From: Lyngbya sp. PCC 8106
Lineage (GTDB): Bacteria; Cyanobacteriota; Cyanobacteriia; Cyanobacteriales; Microcoleaceae
Reading direction: 5' to 3'
DNA: 64,000 nt
NCBI RefSeq assembly: GCF_000169095.1
Contig: NZ_AAVU01000004.1
Span: forward strand, 175,125-239,124
This document shows positions 34,769 to 43,846 of this stretch, piece after piece. The notes below the pieces were generated by a model. It was not told where the DNA came from. It searched no databases and saw nothing but the letters and a program-made list of their open reading frames with translations. The position numbers and the translations under genes were made by a program. Within the stretch, counting starts at the first letter, position 1; each line of letters opens with the position of its first letter.

Positions 34769-34972
34769 GTTTTCCTTTTTGTGTGAAGGTTTATTGTTTA
34801 ACAATGAACTTCGATAGCTGAATGTTAATCTGAGTCGAAAACTCGATCACTAAATCTTTGATCCACTAACGATTAAATGTTCATTAATATTCAGTTGTCT
34901 GAAACTTTGCTTTTTGGAAGATAGGGGTGCATCACCTGCGGGCGCACACTTGATCTATCCCTGTTGTTGCTT

Positions 34973-35863
34973 TTAAGCTTTGAGCAAATTAAGTTCACTT
35001 AACACTTGCTGTAGTTGTTGGGTTACGACCGCAGAAGGGTCACACAGAGGCGGGCGAGTCTGACCAACTTTCCAGCCTTGCAGTTTGAGGGCTGCTTTGA
35101 TCGCAATGGGGTTTGTCGTTAAGAAAAGTGCCTTGAATAATCCGAAGAGTTGTAGGTGAGTTTCAGTGGCGACTTGCACTTGACCCGCTTCAAACGCCTT
35201 AATCATGTGCTGTAATCGATCTCCCACCAAATGACTCGCAACGCTCACCACTCCGATACCACCCACTGCCAATAGGGGCAATGTTAGAGAGTCATCTCCA
35301 GAGTAGATCTTAAATTCTGGAGGTGTCAAGCGTCGAATTTGGCTAACTTGGTCTAAACTGCCGCTGGCTTCTTTGATTGCAACAATATTAGAGATTTCTG
35401 CTAAACGAGCTACCGTTTCGGGTTGTAAGCTCTGTCCGGTGCGACCCGGGACATTATAGAGCATCATGGGTAAATCGTCGCTAGCCTCGGCGATCGCCTT
35501 AAAATGTTGGTACAACCCCTCCTGAGGAGGTTTGTTGTAATAGGGAACCACTTGCAACGATCCATCTAATCCTAGTTTAGCAGCTTTTTGGCTGGCTTCG
35601 ATCGCCTCTCGAGTACAATTTGATCCGGTTCCTGCCATAATCTTGGCTTTAGAAGAAACCGCTTTCTGCACCACTTTAAATAGTTCGTACTCCTCTGACC
35701 AAGTGAGTGTGGGAGATTCTCCTGTTGTCCCACAGACGACCAGTGTATCTGTACCGTGGTCAACCAAATGAGCGGCTAACTGTTCTGCCACTTCATAGTT
35801 AACGCTACCATCGTCTTTAAACGGCGTAATCATCGCCGTCATTACCTTTCCAAAACTCACCAT
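34973..35863 (-). CDS. dapA: 4-hydroxy-tetrahydrodipicolinate synthase
   Basis: DapA condenses pyruvate with aspartate semialdehyde, the first committed step of lysine and diaminopimelate synthesis. The 296-residue TIM barrel has CGTTGESPTL near residue 44, YNVPGRTG with the catalytic Tyr, and the Schiff-base Lys in VAIKEASGS. GDDSLTLPLLAVGGIGVVS closes the site. The gene lies 153 bases downstream of asd, which makes its substrate, and upstream of rnj. This order is conserved in cyanobacteria. Confidence 0.97.
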   Translation of the reverse strand: MVSFGKVMTAMITPFKDDGSVNYEVAEQLAAHLVDHGTDTLVVCGTTGESPTLTWSEEYELFKVVQKAVSSKAKIMAGTGSNCTREAIEASQKAAKLGLDGSLQVVPYYNKPPQEGLYQHFKAIAEASDDLPMMLYNVPGRTGQSLQPETVARLAEISNIVAIKEASGSLDQVSQIRRLTPPEFKIYSGDDSLTLPLLAVGGIGVVSVASHLVGDRLQHMIKAFEAGQVQVATETHLQLFGLFKALFLTTNPIAIKAALKLQGWKVGQTRPPLCDPSAVVTQQLQQVLSELNLLKA

Positions 35864-36016
35864 CTACCTTCTATCAGTTGTACTGTTTCTGTTCGCTTCG
35901 CCTGCCATCAGGTGTGGACTAAATCTTTTCAAAATCCCTTCTCTATTTGAATTGACGATGGACTCAACTCACGTTCCCAAGCGTTGTTGTTGTGTCCGAC
36001 TGCAAACCTGACTCGA

Positions 36017-37057
36017 TTAATGACTCGCGACTAGAGACGAACGTAAAAGATTATTCGCCACTAATAACTCAGCAATTTGTACGGCGTTTAATGCTGCCCC
36101 TTTGCGAACTTGATCACCACTCAGCCACAGTTCTAAGCCACAAGGATGAGAAATATCTTGACGGATGCGACCGACTAAGACCGGATCACGACCCGTTGCA
36201 TCAATAGGCATGGGGAAGTAATTTGCCTTCCAGTCTTCTCGGAGTTCTATCCCTGGTGCTTGAGAGAGTACCTCTCGTGCTTTTGCCACACTAAAAGGTT
36301 GATCAAACTCTAGGTTAATCGCTTCGGAATGGGCGCGAAGTACGGGAACCCGCACACAGGTCGCAGAAATTCTCAACTCTTCCACGCCAAAGATTTTTCG
36401 AGTTTCGTTCACCATTTTCAGTTCTTCTTGGCAATATCCCGATTCATTCAAGGGTGAATTATGAGGGAATAAGTTAAAAGCCAAGGGATAGGGAAAAATT
36501 TCCGTTGGGGGTGTTTTTCCATGTAAAATGGCTTGAGCCTGGGTTTTCATTTCCTCCATCGCTCTAGCTCCAGCCCCACTGGCTGACTGATAGGTCGAAA
36601 CCACAATCCGGCGTATGGGCTGAACTTGGTAAAGGGGCCAAATGGCAACTGCCATTAAAATGGTTGTACAGTTGGGGTTGGCAATAATCCCTTGGTGAGA
36701 TGCGGCCGCTTCGGGATTCACTTCGGGTACGATTAACGGCACCTGAGCATCCATTCTAAAGGCGCTGGAGTTGTCAATCACCACGGCACCGGCTTCTACG
36801 GCTTTTGCCGCCCATCGTTTGGATGTCTCTCCACCTGCTGAGGCCAGAACAATGTCAACTTGGTTAAATGACTGTTCATCAACCGCTTCGACCGTAATAT
36901 TTTCTCCTTTAAACAGCAGTTGGCTTCCGGCTGAACGCGCCGAGGCTAACAGTTTTAACTCAGCCACTGGAAAGCTGCGACTTTCCAATAACTCTATCAA
37001 TTCTGTTCCAACTGCACCTGTTGCTCCTAAAATTGCAACTCGGTAAGACTTAGACAA
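36017..37057 (-). CDS. asd: Aspartate-semialdehyde dehydrogenase
   Basis: Asd reduces aspartyl phosphate to aspartate semialdehyde for lysine, threonine and methionine synthesis. The NADP-binding loop GATGAVGTELIELL is at residues 11-24. The catalytic Cys is in IANPNCTTILM, and the general-base His in RVPVLRAHSEAIN. Length (346 residues) is standard. It is the first gene of the asd-dapA-rnj set and is divergent from tig across a 316-base control region with a HIP1 site. Confidence 0.97.
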   Translation of the reverse strand: MSKSYRVAILGATGAVGTELIELLESRSFPVAELKLLASARSAGSQLLFKGENITVEAVDEQSFNQVDIVLASAGGETSKRWAAKAVEAGAVVIDNSSAFRMDAQVPLIVPEVNPEAAASHQGIIANPNCTTILMAVAIWPLYQVQPIRRIVVSTYQSASGAGARAMEEMKTQAQAILHGKTPPTEIFPYPLAFNLFPHNSPLNESGYCQEELKMVNETRKIFGVEELRISATCVRVPVLRAHSEAINLEFDQPFSVAKAREVLSQAPGIELREDWKANYFPMPIDATGRDPVLVGRIRQDISHPCGLELWLSGDQVRKGAALNAVQIAELLVANNLLRSSLVASH

Positions 37058-37373
37058 ACTCAGAACCCTCCCTCAGAGACAATTCTAAAATAAACCTGAA
37101 ATTTCAATAACAAAATTAATAACAAGCAAAATCGTTAATCTACAATCAGAGTTCTGTCTCTCAAACCATCCTCTCCTAGCTACATCGTCTAAATCTTAGT
37201 TTGGGTCAGCCCATACGCGATCAAACTCCGGGGTGAATTGCGGCTCACAACCCATAGCGATCGCGAGATAAGATACAATTGCACATCTAGTCTATCGACT
37301 AACTCAACCCAAATTATAGTTCCCCAGAGTCAAAATGTGTTGAGGGGTTATTGAATTCCAGAATACCACGATT
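37058..37373. promoter_or_regulatory. Divergent control region between asd and tig
   Basis: Promoters for both directions must lie in these 316 bases. The octamer GCGATCGC (HIP1) occurs at 37257-37264. TTGAGGGGTTATTGAATTCC lies just before tig, but no strong Shine-Dalgarno or consensus promoter can be singled out. Confidence 0.5.
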
Positions 37374-38810
37374 ATGAAAGTTACCCAGGAAAAACTCCCC
37401 GCTAGCCAAATTGGGCTAGATATCGAAATCTCCCCGGAAATGTCCAAGAACGCTTACGAGCAAGTGATTCGTCAATATGCTCGTTCCGTCAATATTCCTG
37501 GGTTCCGCAAAGGGAAAGTACCGCGTCATATTCTCGTCCAACGCTTAGGAGTCGGTCGGATTAAAGCGGCGGCCCTCGATGATTTGATGCAGCAGTGCTT
37601 ACCCAAGGCCGTTGAACAGGAAAATATCCCTGCTATTGGAAGTTTTGAACTCCGGGGTGATGTTGAAGAATTGGTTGCCCAGTACGAACCCGGACAGCTT
37701 TTAACCATTAAAGCGGCGGTTGATATTGCCCCCGAAGTTCAACTCGGTGAATATAAAGGCTTAAATGTGCAAGCCGAAGAAGTGAAGTTTGATCCAGCTC
37801 GTGTAGATGAAGTGTTAGAACAGGAACAGACGAAACTCGCAACGTTAGTTCCCGTTGAAAACCGACCCGCTCAAACGGGTGATGTGGCATTTGTGGACTT
37901 CAAAGGCGTATTTGCGACTGAAAAAAACGAAGAAGGCGAACCCCAAGAAATTCCCGGAGGAAGCGCGGAAAATTTCCAAGTTGAGTTAATTGAGGGACAA
38001 TTTATTCCCGGTTTTACAGAGGGAATGATTGGGATGAACCCCGGCGAAACGAAGGAACTTCAAGTGACTTTTCCCGATGATTATGGGAATGAGGAATTAG
38101 CCGGACAGGCGGCGGTGTTTACGATTACCTTAAATGAACTTAAGGTCAAAGAACTTCCAGAACTTGATGATGACTTTGCGGAAGAAGTCAGTGAGTTTGA
38201 AACCTTAGCTGAACTCCGAGAGTCCTTAGAAAAGCGATTTCAAGAGGAAGCTGACGAACAAACAACAGCAAACAAAAACAAAGCTTTAATTGAGGCGATT
38301 GTTGCAAATTTGCAAGTTGAATTACCGGAAACGATGATTCGAGAGGAAGTCGATCAAGTTCTGACTCAGCAAGCCATGCAGTTAAGTCAGATGGGAGTCG
38401 ATATTAAGCGGCTGTTTACCCAAGAAATGATTCCTCAAATGCGAGAGCGTTCTCGTCCCCAAGCGATTGAACAGCTAAAGCAATCCTTAGCGTTAAAGGA
38501 AATTGCCCAGCAAGAATCGATCACGATTTCCGAGGAGGACATTCAGGCTGAAGAAGCCAAAACGATGACGCAATTGCAGGGACAAGAGGTTGATCCTGAT
38601 CGTTTGCGTGAAGTGGTTAGCGAAAACTTACTCAAGAAAAAGACTTATAGTTGGTTAGTAGAAAACTCCACAGTGGAATTGGTTCCGCAAGGTTCTTTAA
38701 GTCCGTCTGAGGAGTCTGAGGAGTCTGAGGAGTCTCAAGAAGCCGAAACTTCCGAAGAAGTAGCCTCAGAGGTGGAAGTCGAAGTCTTGACCTCCGAAAC
38801 CTCGGAGTAA
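37374..38810 (+). CDS. tig: Trigger factor (ribosome-bound chaperone)
   Basis: Trigger factor binds nascent chains at the ribosome exit. The ribosome-docking signature GFRKGKVPRHI is near residues 43-53. A peptidyl-prolyl isomerase domain (about 165-250, with GDVAFVDFKGVF and FIPGFTEGMIGMNPGE) and a helical C-terminal chaperone domain follow. The final 45 residues are a highly acidic Glu/Ser repeat tail (SEESEESEES), common in cyanobacteria. It stands upstream of clpP and clpX as in many bacteria, but an IS-like element now separates it from clpP. Confidence 0.97.
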   Translation: MKVTQEKLPASQIGLDIEISPEMSKNAYEQVIRQYARSVNIPGFRKGKVPRHILVQRLGVGRIKAAALDDLMQQCLPKAVEQENIPAIGSFELRGDVEELVAQYEPGQLLTIKAAVDIAPEVQLGEYKGLNVQAEEVKFDPARVDEVLEQEQTKLATLVPVENRPAQTGDVAFVDFKGVFATEKNEEGEPQEIPGGSAENFQVELIEGQFIPGFTEGMIGMNPGETKELQVTFPDDYGNEELAGQAAVFTITLNELKVKELPELDDDFAEEVSEFETLAELRESLEKRFQEEADEQTTANKNKALIEAIVANLQVELPETMIREEVDQVLTQQAMQLSQMGVDIKRLFTQEMIPQMRERSRPQAIEQLKQSLALKEIAQQESITISEEDIQAEEAKTMTQLQGQEVDPDRLREVVSENLLKKKTYSWLVENSTVELVPQGSLSPSEESEESEESQEAETSEEVASEVEVEVLTSETSE

Positions 38811-38998
38811 GTTTGAGGGGCAATTCCCGAACTTGATCAAGGATTAAAAATCTTTCATCCCCTTACCCCTATCAACGGGTAGGGAGGTCGAGAGATAGGA
38901 GGGTCGGGAGATTGTCACTTCTGTACGGGTAATTCATAAATTACCCCTACTGACTTCTGACTTCTGACTTTTCACCTGATCGAGTCACCAAGTTGTGA
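38811..38998. repeat. Intergenic repeat-rich spacer after tig
   Basis: A heptamer array (TTCTGAC-type, about 38949-38972) reads TGACTTCTGACTTCTGACTT. Before it, the TACCCCT (38874-38880) and GGGTA (38877-38882) region can form short hairpins. This kind of spacer precedes the inserted element and holds no gene. Confidence 0.6.
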
Positions 38999-39361
38999 CC
39001 GAAAAAATTGGGATACAAGCCTCGTCCTTTAGGACGGCTTTATGTTAAACTTTCTTTTGTGGAAAGGGTAATCAACCACATTAAAAACCCAGTCACCGAA
39101 AGGCAACGCACCTTGACGCACTGAAGTTATGGGGTTCCGCACGGGAAAGCTTGTGCGCTTATTAGCGCGCAACGCAACAAGTACAGAGAAACCAAGATTT
39201 TAGGTTTTGAACTGTAGGGTAGGGCATACCCAAACAGGTTTCTGAAATGGAGCAAAACGCTTGGGGAGAATTCATCTCTGGTATAGATAGGGCAACCTAT
39301 CTGTATTAAATGGACTCGCTGAACCAAGAATCCCCGCCGTTTACGGCGTGGGAGTGTCAAA
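38999..39361 (+). mobile_element. ORF-less IS200/IS605-type element, copy 2 (HEARO-bearing)
   Basis: This is the second copy of the 3593-3956 unit, 363 bp with about 94% identity by hand alignment and the same two ends. Left flank bases are TTGTGA and the right end is GGGAGTGTCAAA. It has no coding capacity for a transposase or nuclease. It is located between tig and clpP in the same orientation as both genes, which would normally be close together. Transcription through the tig-clpP region would therefore also produce its RNA. Confidence 0.8.
39006..39335 (+). ncRNA. HEARO-like RNA (IscB omega RNA type), copy 2, approximate bounds
   Basis: The same blocks as in copy 1 are present: ACCGAAAGGCAACGCACC, ATGGAGCAA and the ATCTCTGGTATAGAT hairpin. 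The stem CGCACG (39138-39143) with TGTGCG (39152-39157) corresponds to CGTACA/TGTACG in copy 1: one pair has changed T-A to C-G on both sides and one has become a G-T wobble. The GATAGG/CCTATC stem is unchanged while its loop changed from TCGC to GCAA. The GAGTCCA stem is weaker here (GAATTCA, one mismatch). Family assignment awaits a covariance-model search. Confidence 0.65.
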
Positions 39362-39599
39362 TTTCAGTTTTTAAACCTACAGAGTCAGCAATCAACACCA
39401 GCAAACTGATCATCCCAACTCCCGCGCAATTTTTCGAGGTGAATCTCAGTTAATCTTGAGCCGTTTGAGTTGAGTTAAGGCATAATAGATCGTATTAAGT
39501 TCATTTAGATGCAATTAATTGCCCAACGTGCGGAAGGCACTACTTATAAAATCAAGGGGTTAATTTAAAATCAACTGTTGAAAACCTACTCTCTATCCC

Positions 39600-40316
39600 A
39601 TGATTACATCTGAGTCTTCTCATCAGCCTGTTGTGAGTTTTAACAATCGTGATTTCCAAAGCGTTAGCCAAAAAGAAATCCATTCGACAAATCCGGCGAA
39701 CGTAATGATTCCTATGGTCGTCGAACAATCGGGTATGGGAGAACGGGCGTTTGACCTTTATTCCCGGTTGCTTAGAGACAGAATTATTTTTCTGGGAACC
39801 GCAATTGATGATGAGATTGCTAACGCCGTCAGCGCCCAGATGTTATTTCTAGATGCTGAAGATCCGGAAAAAGACATTCAACTTTACATTAATTCTCCAG
39901 GGGGTTCGGTCACAGCCGGAATGGGAATTTATGATACTATCCAGCAGGTTCGTCCTGATGTGGTGACAATCTGTTATGGTTTAGCGGCGAGTATGGGAGC
40001 ATTTTTGCTCTCATCTGGGACTAAAGGAAAACGAATGTCGCTTCCGAATTCCCGGGTGATGATTCACCAACCTCTCGGCGGCACTCAAGGACAAGCGGTA
40101 GATATTGAAATTCAAGCCCGAGAAATTCTGTATCATAAGCGCATTCTTAATGAAATTCTCGCGCAAAATACAGGCCAACCGATTGAACGAATTGAGGTGG
40201 ACACTGAACGGGACTTCTTTATGTCCGCTGAAGAATCCAAAGAATATGGTCTAATAGATCAGGTGATCTCTAAACAGAATCGTCCTATTCCTGGAGAATC
40301 TGTCCCGGCAACATAA
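39600..40316 (+). CDS. clpP: ATP-dependent Clp protease proteolytic subunit
   Basis: ClpP forms the barrel-shaped serine protease that works with ClpX or ClpC. The catalytic triad is intact and at the standard spacing: Ser131 in LAASMGAFLL, His156 in VMIHQPLGG, and Asp205. The 238-residue product has a 35-40 residue N-terminal extension; a later start at Met36 (39705) would give a typical length, and the upstream ATG has no good ribosome binding site. It is followed by clpX after 12 bases, as in cyanobacterial clpP2-clpX units. Confidence 0.96.
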   Translation: MITSESSHQPVVSFNNRDFQSVSQKEIHSTNPANVMIPMVVEQSGMGERAFDLYSRLLRDRIIFLGTAIDDEIANAVSAQMLFLDAEDPEKDIQLYINSPGGSVTAGMGIYDTIQQVRPDVVTICYGLAASMGAFLLSSGTKGKRMSLPNSRVMIHQPLGGTQGQAVDIEIQAREILYHKRILNEILAQNTGQPIERIEVDTERDFFMSAEESKEYGLIDQVISKQNRPIPGESVPAT

Positions 40317-40328
40317 GACGAGGCAACT

Positions 40329-41666
40329 ATGTCTAAGTACGACTCCCATCTAAAATGTTCCTTTTGCGGCAAATCCCAAGAACAAGTTCGGAAGTTGATA
40401 GCGGGGCCAGGCGTCTATATCTGCGATGAATGTGTGGAGTTATGCAATGAGATTTTAGATGAGGAGTTGTTTGACTCCAATCCAAGCTCTCCTCCTCCCG
40501 CTCGTCCACAAGCCGCTCCTCCGCCCAAGCGCCGCCCTCGTCCTAGTCGAGTGGCGCTCAACCAAGTTCCCAAACCTATAGAAATTAAAGCTCATCTAGA
40601 TAATCATGTGATTGGTCAGGATGAAGCGAAAAAAGTTCTTTCTGTCGCCGTTTACAATCACTACAAACGGCTTGGCTTTATTCAAGGGAAAAGTCGCCAA
40701 TCCTCAGAAGATAATATTGAGTTACAAAAGTCTAATATTTTGCTGATTGGCCCTACCGGAAGCGGGAAGACGCTGTTAGCAGAAACACTGGCGAAGATGT
40801 TGGATGTTCCATTTGCAGTGGCGGATGCAACAACGCTAACAGAAGCGGGATATGTGGGCGAAGATGTTGAAAATATTCTGTTGCGATTGTTACAAGTAGC
40901 AGATTTTGATGTCGAAGAAGCCCAACGAGGAATTGTCTACATTGACGAAATTGATAAAGTCGCCCGTAAAAGCGAAAATCCTTCAATTACACGGGATGTT
41001 TCAGGAGAAGGAGTTCAACAGGCACTTCTGAAAATGTTAGAAGGAACAGTGGCTAATGTGCCGCCTCAAGGTGGACGTAAGCATCCCTACCAAGATTGTA
41101 TTCAAATTGATACCAGTAATATTTTGTTTGTCTGCGGGGGTGCTTTTGTCGGGCTAGATCGAATTATCGATCAGAGAACGGGCAAAAAGTCAATGGGCTT
41201 TATTCAGGGTGAAAAGGAACAAGTCAAAGATCAACAATCGCCTGAAACCTTGAAGAAAATGGAACCCGATGACTTGGTGAAATTTGGGTTAATTCCAGAG
41301 TTGATTGGCCGTATTCCGATGGTCGCCGTTCTTGATCCATTAGACGAAAAGACCTTGATGGCGATTCTGACTGAACCTCGCAGTGCCTTAGTTAAACAAT
41401 ATCAGAAATTGCTGCGAATGGATAATGTGCAGCTAGAGTTTGAAGAAGATGCCATTCAAGCGATCGCCCAAGAAGCCTTTCGTCGCAAAACAGGCGCTAG
41501 GGCATTACGGGGAATTGTGGAAGAATTGATGCTTGATGTCATGTATGAATTACCCTCTCGCAAGGATGTGAAACGATGTCAGGTGACGAAAGAAATGGTT
41601 GAAAAACGATCAACGGCGGAGTTGTTAGTTCATCCGTCTTCGTTACCCAAACCGGAGTCGGCTTAA
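40329..41666 (+). CDS. clpX: Clp protease ATPase subunit ClpX
   Basis: ClpX unfolds substrates and feeds them to ClpP. The N-terminal zinc-binding domain has Cys10, Cys13, Cys32 and Cys35. A Pro/Arg-rich linker (about 57-75) follows. Walker A is GPTGSGKT near residue 141, Walker B is YIDEIDK, and the pore loop is in the GYVGEDVE segment. LIPELIGRIP and sensor 2 (RKTGARALRG) complete the AAA+ module. The 12-base gap after clpP indicates co-transcription. Confidence 0.98.
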   Translation: MSKYDSHLKCSFCGKSQEQVRKLIAGPGVYICDECVELCNEILDEELFDSNPSSPPPARPQAAPPPKRRPRPSRVALNQVPKPIEIKAHLDNHVIGQDEAKKVLSVAVYNHYKRLGFIQGKSRQSSEDNIELQKSNILLIGPTGSGKTLLAETLAKMLDVPFAVADATTLTEAGYVGEDVENILLRLLQVADFDVEEAQRGIVYIDEIDKVARKSENPSITRDVSGEGVQQALLKMLEGTVANVPPQGGRKHPYQDCIQIDTSNILFVCGGAFVGLDRIIDQRTGKKSMGFIQGEKEQVKDQQSPETLKKMEPDDLVKFGLIPELIGRIPMVAVLDPLDEKTLMAILTEPRSALVKQYQKLLRMDNVQLEFEEDAIQAIAQEAFRRKTGARALRGIVEELMLDVMYELPSRKDVKRCQVTKEMVEKRSTAELLVHPSSLPKPESA

Positions 41667-41695
41667 AACGTCCAAACTTCTTCGTTGAGGATTTT

Positions 41696-42829
41696 TTAGA
41701 GAGACGCAAAGACTTCTTCGGCTAAACCAAAAGAAAGCGTCATTCCCGCCCCACTCAAAGCGTTAACGAGGGTAACGCCTTTTTCAACCGGGGCGATTAA
41801 TTCTGTCTTTCCAGGGATTTTTGCATAGACTCCATTCCAAGTTTCTGTTATTTCTAATGAGGGAACTTGTACAAAGGTTTGGAGATAGTCGAGAATATAT
41901 TGATTAATTTCTGCTTTGTTAAACGGATCAGGAGTTAAACCGTATTCGTGAGAATCTCCGATGATTAATTCACCGTGAGAATTTTGCGAAACCATCACAT
42001 GAATTCCCCACTCGGGAAAATAGGGCGTTTCAGCTTGAATTCTATCTTTTAAAGCCCTCAAAGATTGGAGTTGATAAAATGCCGCATAATGGGTTAAAGT
42101 TAACCCTCCACAAAGAGAAGCCCCGATTTTAAATTGATTGGGTTGAGGAATCGTTCGCATCATTTGTAGTTTAACTTTTGTTATCCCACTTTGAGCATAA
42201 ACCTCTGGATAGAGAGTTTCAAAATCTCTCCCACTACAGACAAAAATCTGATCGGCTGTCCAGGTTTTTCCCCCGGCAATCAACTGGGGATAATTAATCT
42301 GGGTGACAACAGTTCCCCATTCAAATTCTACCCCATATTCGGCTGCTAAAAACGCCGGAATTTTGGCGATCGCTTCTCGCGGATCAACAATAACTTCCGT
42401 TGAACTCCACAATGTTCCCAGTAACCCTTCTGTCTTGACGGCTGCACTTTTTTGAGTGACTTCTTTGGGTGTTAATAAAGCGACTGAATCAATTTGTTGA
42501 CCTGTTGTGGCAATAAATTCCTCTAAAACCGCTAATTCATCTGGATGATAAGCAGTATGAAGCGAACCGCAACTATCTGTATTAAACTTAGCTTTTTCGG
42601 CAATTTCTAGCCAAATTTCCCTAGATTTTAAGGCTCGATTAAACAGTAAACCTTGAGGTTGACCAATTGGCCAAATCATACCAAAATTGCGAATTGAAGC
42701 CCCGACTGCTTGTTGATTGCGTTCAAAAACAGTCACTTTAAATCCTCGTTTAGCTGCGGCTAAAGCATGGGCTAAACCAACAATTCCCGCCCCCACAATT
42801 GCAATTTCTGTCGATTGAGTTTGAGTCAT
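41696..42829 (-). CDS. FAD-dependent oxidoreductase of phosphonate-linked family (TIGR03364-like)
   Basis: The DAO-type dinucleotide fold starts at once: IAIVGAGIVGLAHALAAAKRGFKVTVFER. NFGMIWPIGQP, WSSTEVIVDPREA and a C-terminal GVTLVNALSGAGMTLSFGLAEE follow. This resembles the oxidoreductase family described alongside phosphonatase-like hydrolases, where members oxidise aminophosphonates. The HAD hydrolase gene directly upstream (25-base gap) is the expected partner. I infer breakdown of an aminoethylphosphonate-type compound. No phn lyase or transporter genes are nearby. Confidence 0.8.
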   Translation of the reverse strand: MTQTQSTEIAIVGAGIVGLAHALAAAKRGFKVTVFERNQQAVGASIRNFGMIWPIGQPQGLLFNRALKSREIWLEIAEKAKFNTDSCGSLHTAYHPDELAVLEEFIATTGQQIDSVALLTPKEVTQKSAAVKTEGLLGTLWSSTEVIVDPREAIAKIPAFLAAEYGVEFEWGTVVTQINYPQLIAGGKTWTADQIFVCSGRDFETLYPEVYAQSGITKVKLQMMRTIPQPNQFKIGASLCGGLTLTHYAAFYQLQSLRALKDRIQAETPYFPEWGIHVMVSQNSHGELIIGDSHEYGLTPDPFNKAEINQYILDYLQTFVQVPSLEITETWNGVYAKIPGKTELIAPVEKGVTLVNALSGAGMTLSFGLAEEVFASL

Positions 42830-42854
42830 AATCTTTGATATTTTTGTTTATATT

Positions 42855-43580
42855 TTACAAATTAATGATTATATTTTTAAGTTCAATCAGAGAATTAAGT
42901 AAACCATGATTGGGATATTTTTCTAACTGTTCTCGGGTATGTGTACCATTCGTGACTGCTAAGGATAACAAACAATTTGCATTCATTCCTGCCGCCAAAT
43001 CAACGGGAGTATCGCCAATATGAATAACTTTTTTTGAGTCTTTTATTCCTAATTGATACATTGCTTTTTGAATCATATAGGGAGCCGGACGACCTTCATG
43101 CTGATAAATTTCATCCGGTGTAACAGAAGCTTGAATGATTGTATCTTCTGAGCCAACATAGTCAGGATTTAATCCTTGATCCCAACCTAAACGGTGTAAA
43201 ATAATATTAGTAACAGTTCGATAAAATCCAGTGTTGAGAGCAATTTTAATCTGCTGTTGTTTTAACCCGTGAAATAGTTCTAAACACCCGGCTGTCGGTT
43301 CAACAGGTTGAGTTAAATAATGATGTTCTAAGATTTGTTTAAATTGACGATAAGATTGTTCAACTTGAGTGGCATAACTGGGATTATCTGTAGCAATTTG
43401 TTCAGACCACAAAGTTTGAAAAACCAACTTTTTTGGCCATCCCATCATAGAATTAATGCGTTCAGAGTCTACCTTTAATCCTGTGATTTCAGCAGCTTGA
43501 CAAAAACAGTTTTGAACTTCGTTGTTATCTTGAACAGTTGTCCCTGCCATATCAAAGACAACTAATTGAATACTCGTCAT
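42855..43580 (-). CDS. Phosphonatase-like HAD hydrolase (TIGR03351-like)
   Basis: The nucleophile motif is VFDMAGTTVQD near residue 8; the AGTT form is that of phosphonatase-type (PhnX-like) HAD enzymes. MMGWPKKLV is the cap-domain region, ALNTGFYRTVT the Ser/Thr motif, and VIHIGDTPVDLAAG the acidic motif. The Lys that forms the imine with phosphonoacetaldehyde in PhnX cannot be confirmed by eye. Likely activity is cleavage of a C-P bond or a phosphate ester. It is the first gene of a two-gene set with the FAD oxidoreductase. The upstream gap is 266 bases. Confidence 0.8.
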   Translation of the reverse strand: MTSIQLVVFDMAGTTVQDNNEVQNCFCQAAEITGLKVDSERINSMMGWPKKLVFQTLWSEQIATDNPSYATQVEQSYRQFKQILEHHYLTQPVEPTAGCLELFHGLKQQQIKIALNTGFYRTVTNIILHRLGWDQGLNPDYVGSEDTIIQASVTPDEIYQHEGRPAPYMIQKAMYQLGIKDSKKVIHIGDTPVDLAAGMNANCLLSLAVTNGTHTREQLEKYPNHGLLNSLIELKNIIINL

Positions 43581-43846
43581 TGAACACTCACGAATTAGAG
43601 CCAGATTACACGATTCGACGTTTAATAAAATTGAAGTCTATTTTGTTCTCAAGTTGGCGAAATTAAAGTATTTTTTAAGATTTTCAGGAAGACAATCACC
43701 CGTCAGGAGAAAGACTAATTAGCAGAAAAGAGTCAGCTTGATAACTCTCCTCAAATAAAATGATAAGATTCATAAAAAATCCTCTAAAAATCAGGAATTC
43801 TCTCCGACTCAGCCAACAACTTTTTTGAATATTAGGGTTGTGAAAA

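Noticed and set aside
39127..39360. Minus-strand frame of 77 codons in copy 2, similar to the one in copy 1
   Set aside because: Its conservation follows from the repeat itself, and the substitutions fit RNA pairing better than protein constraint.
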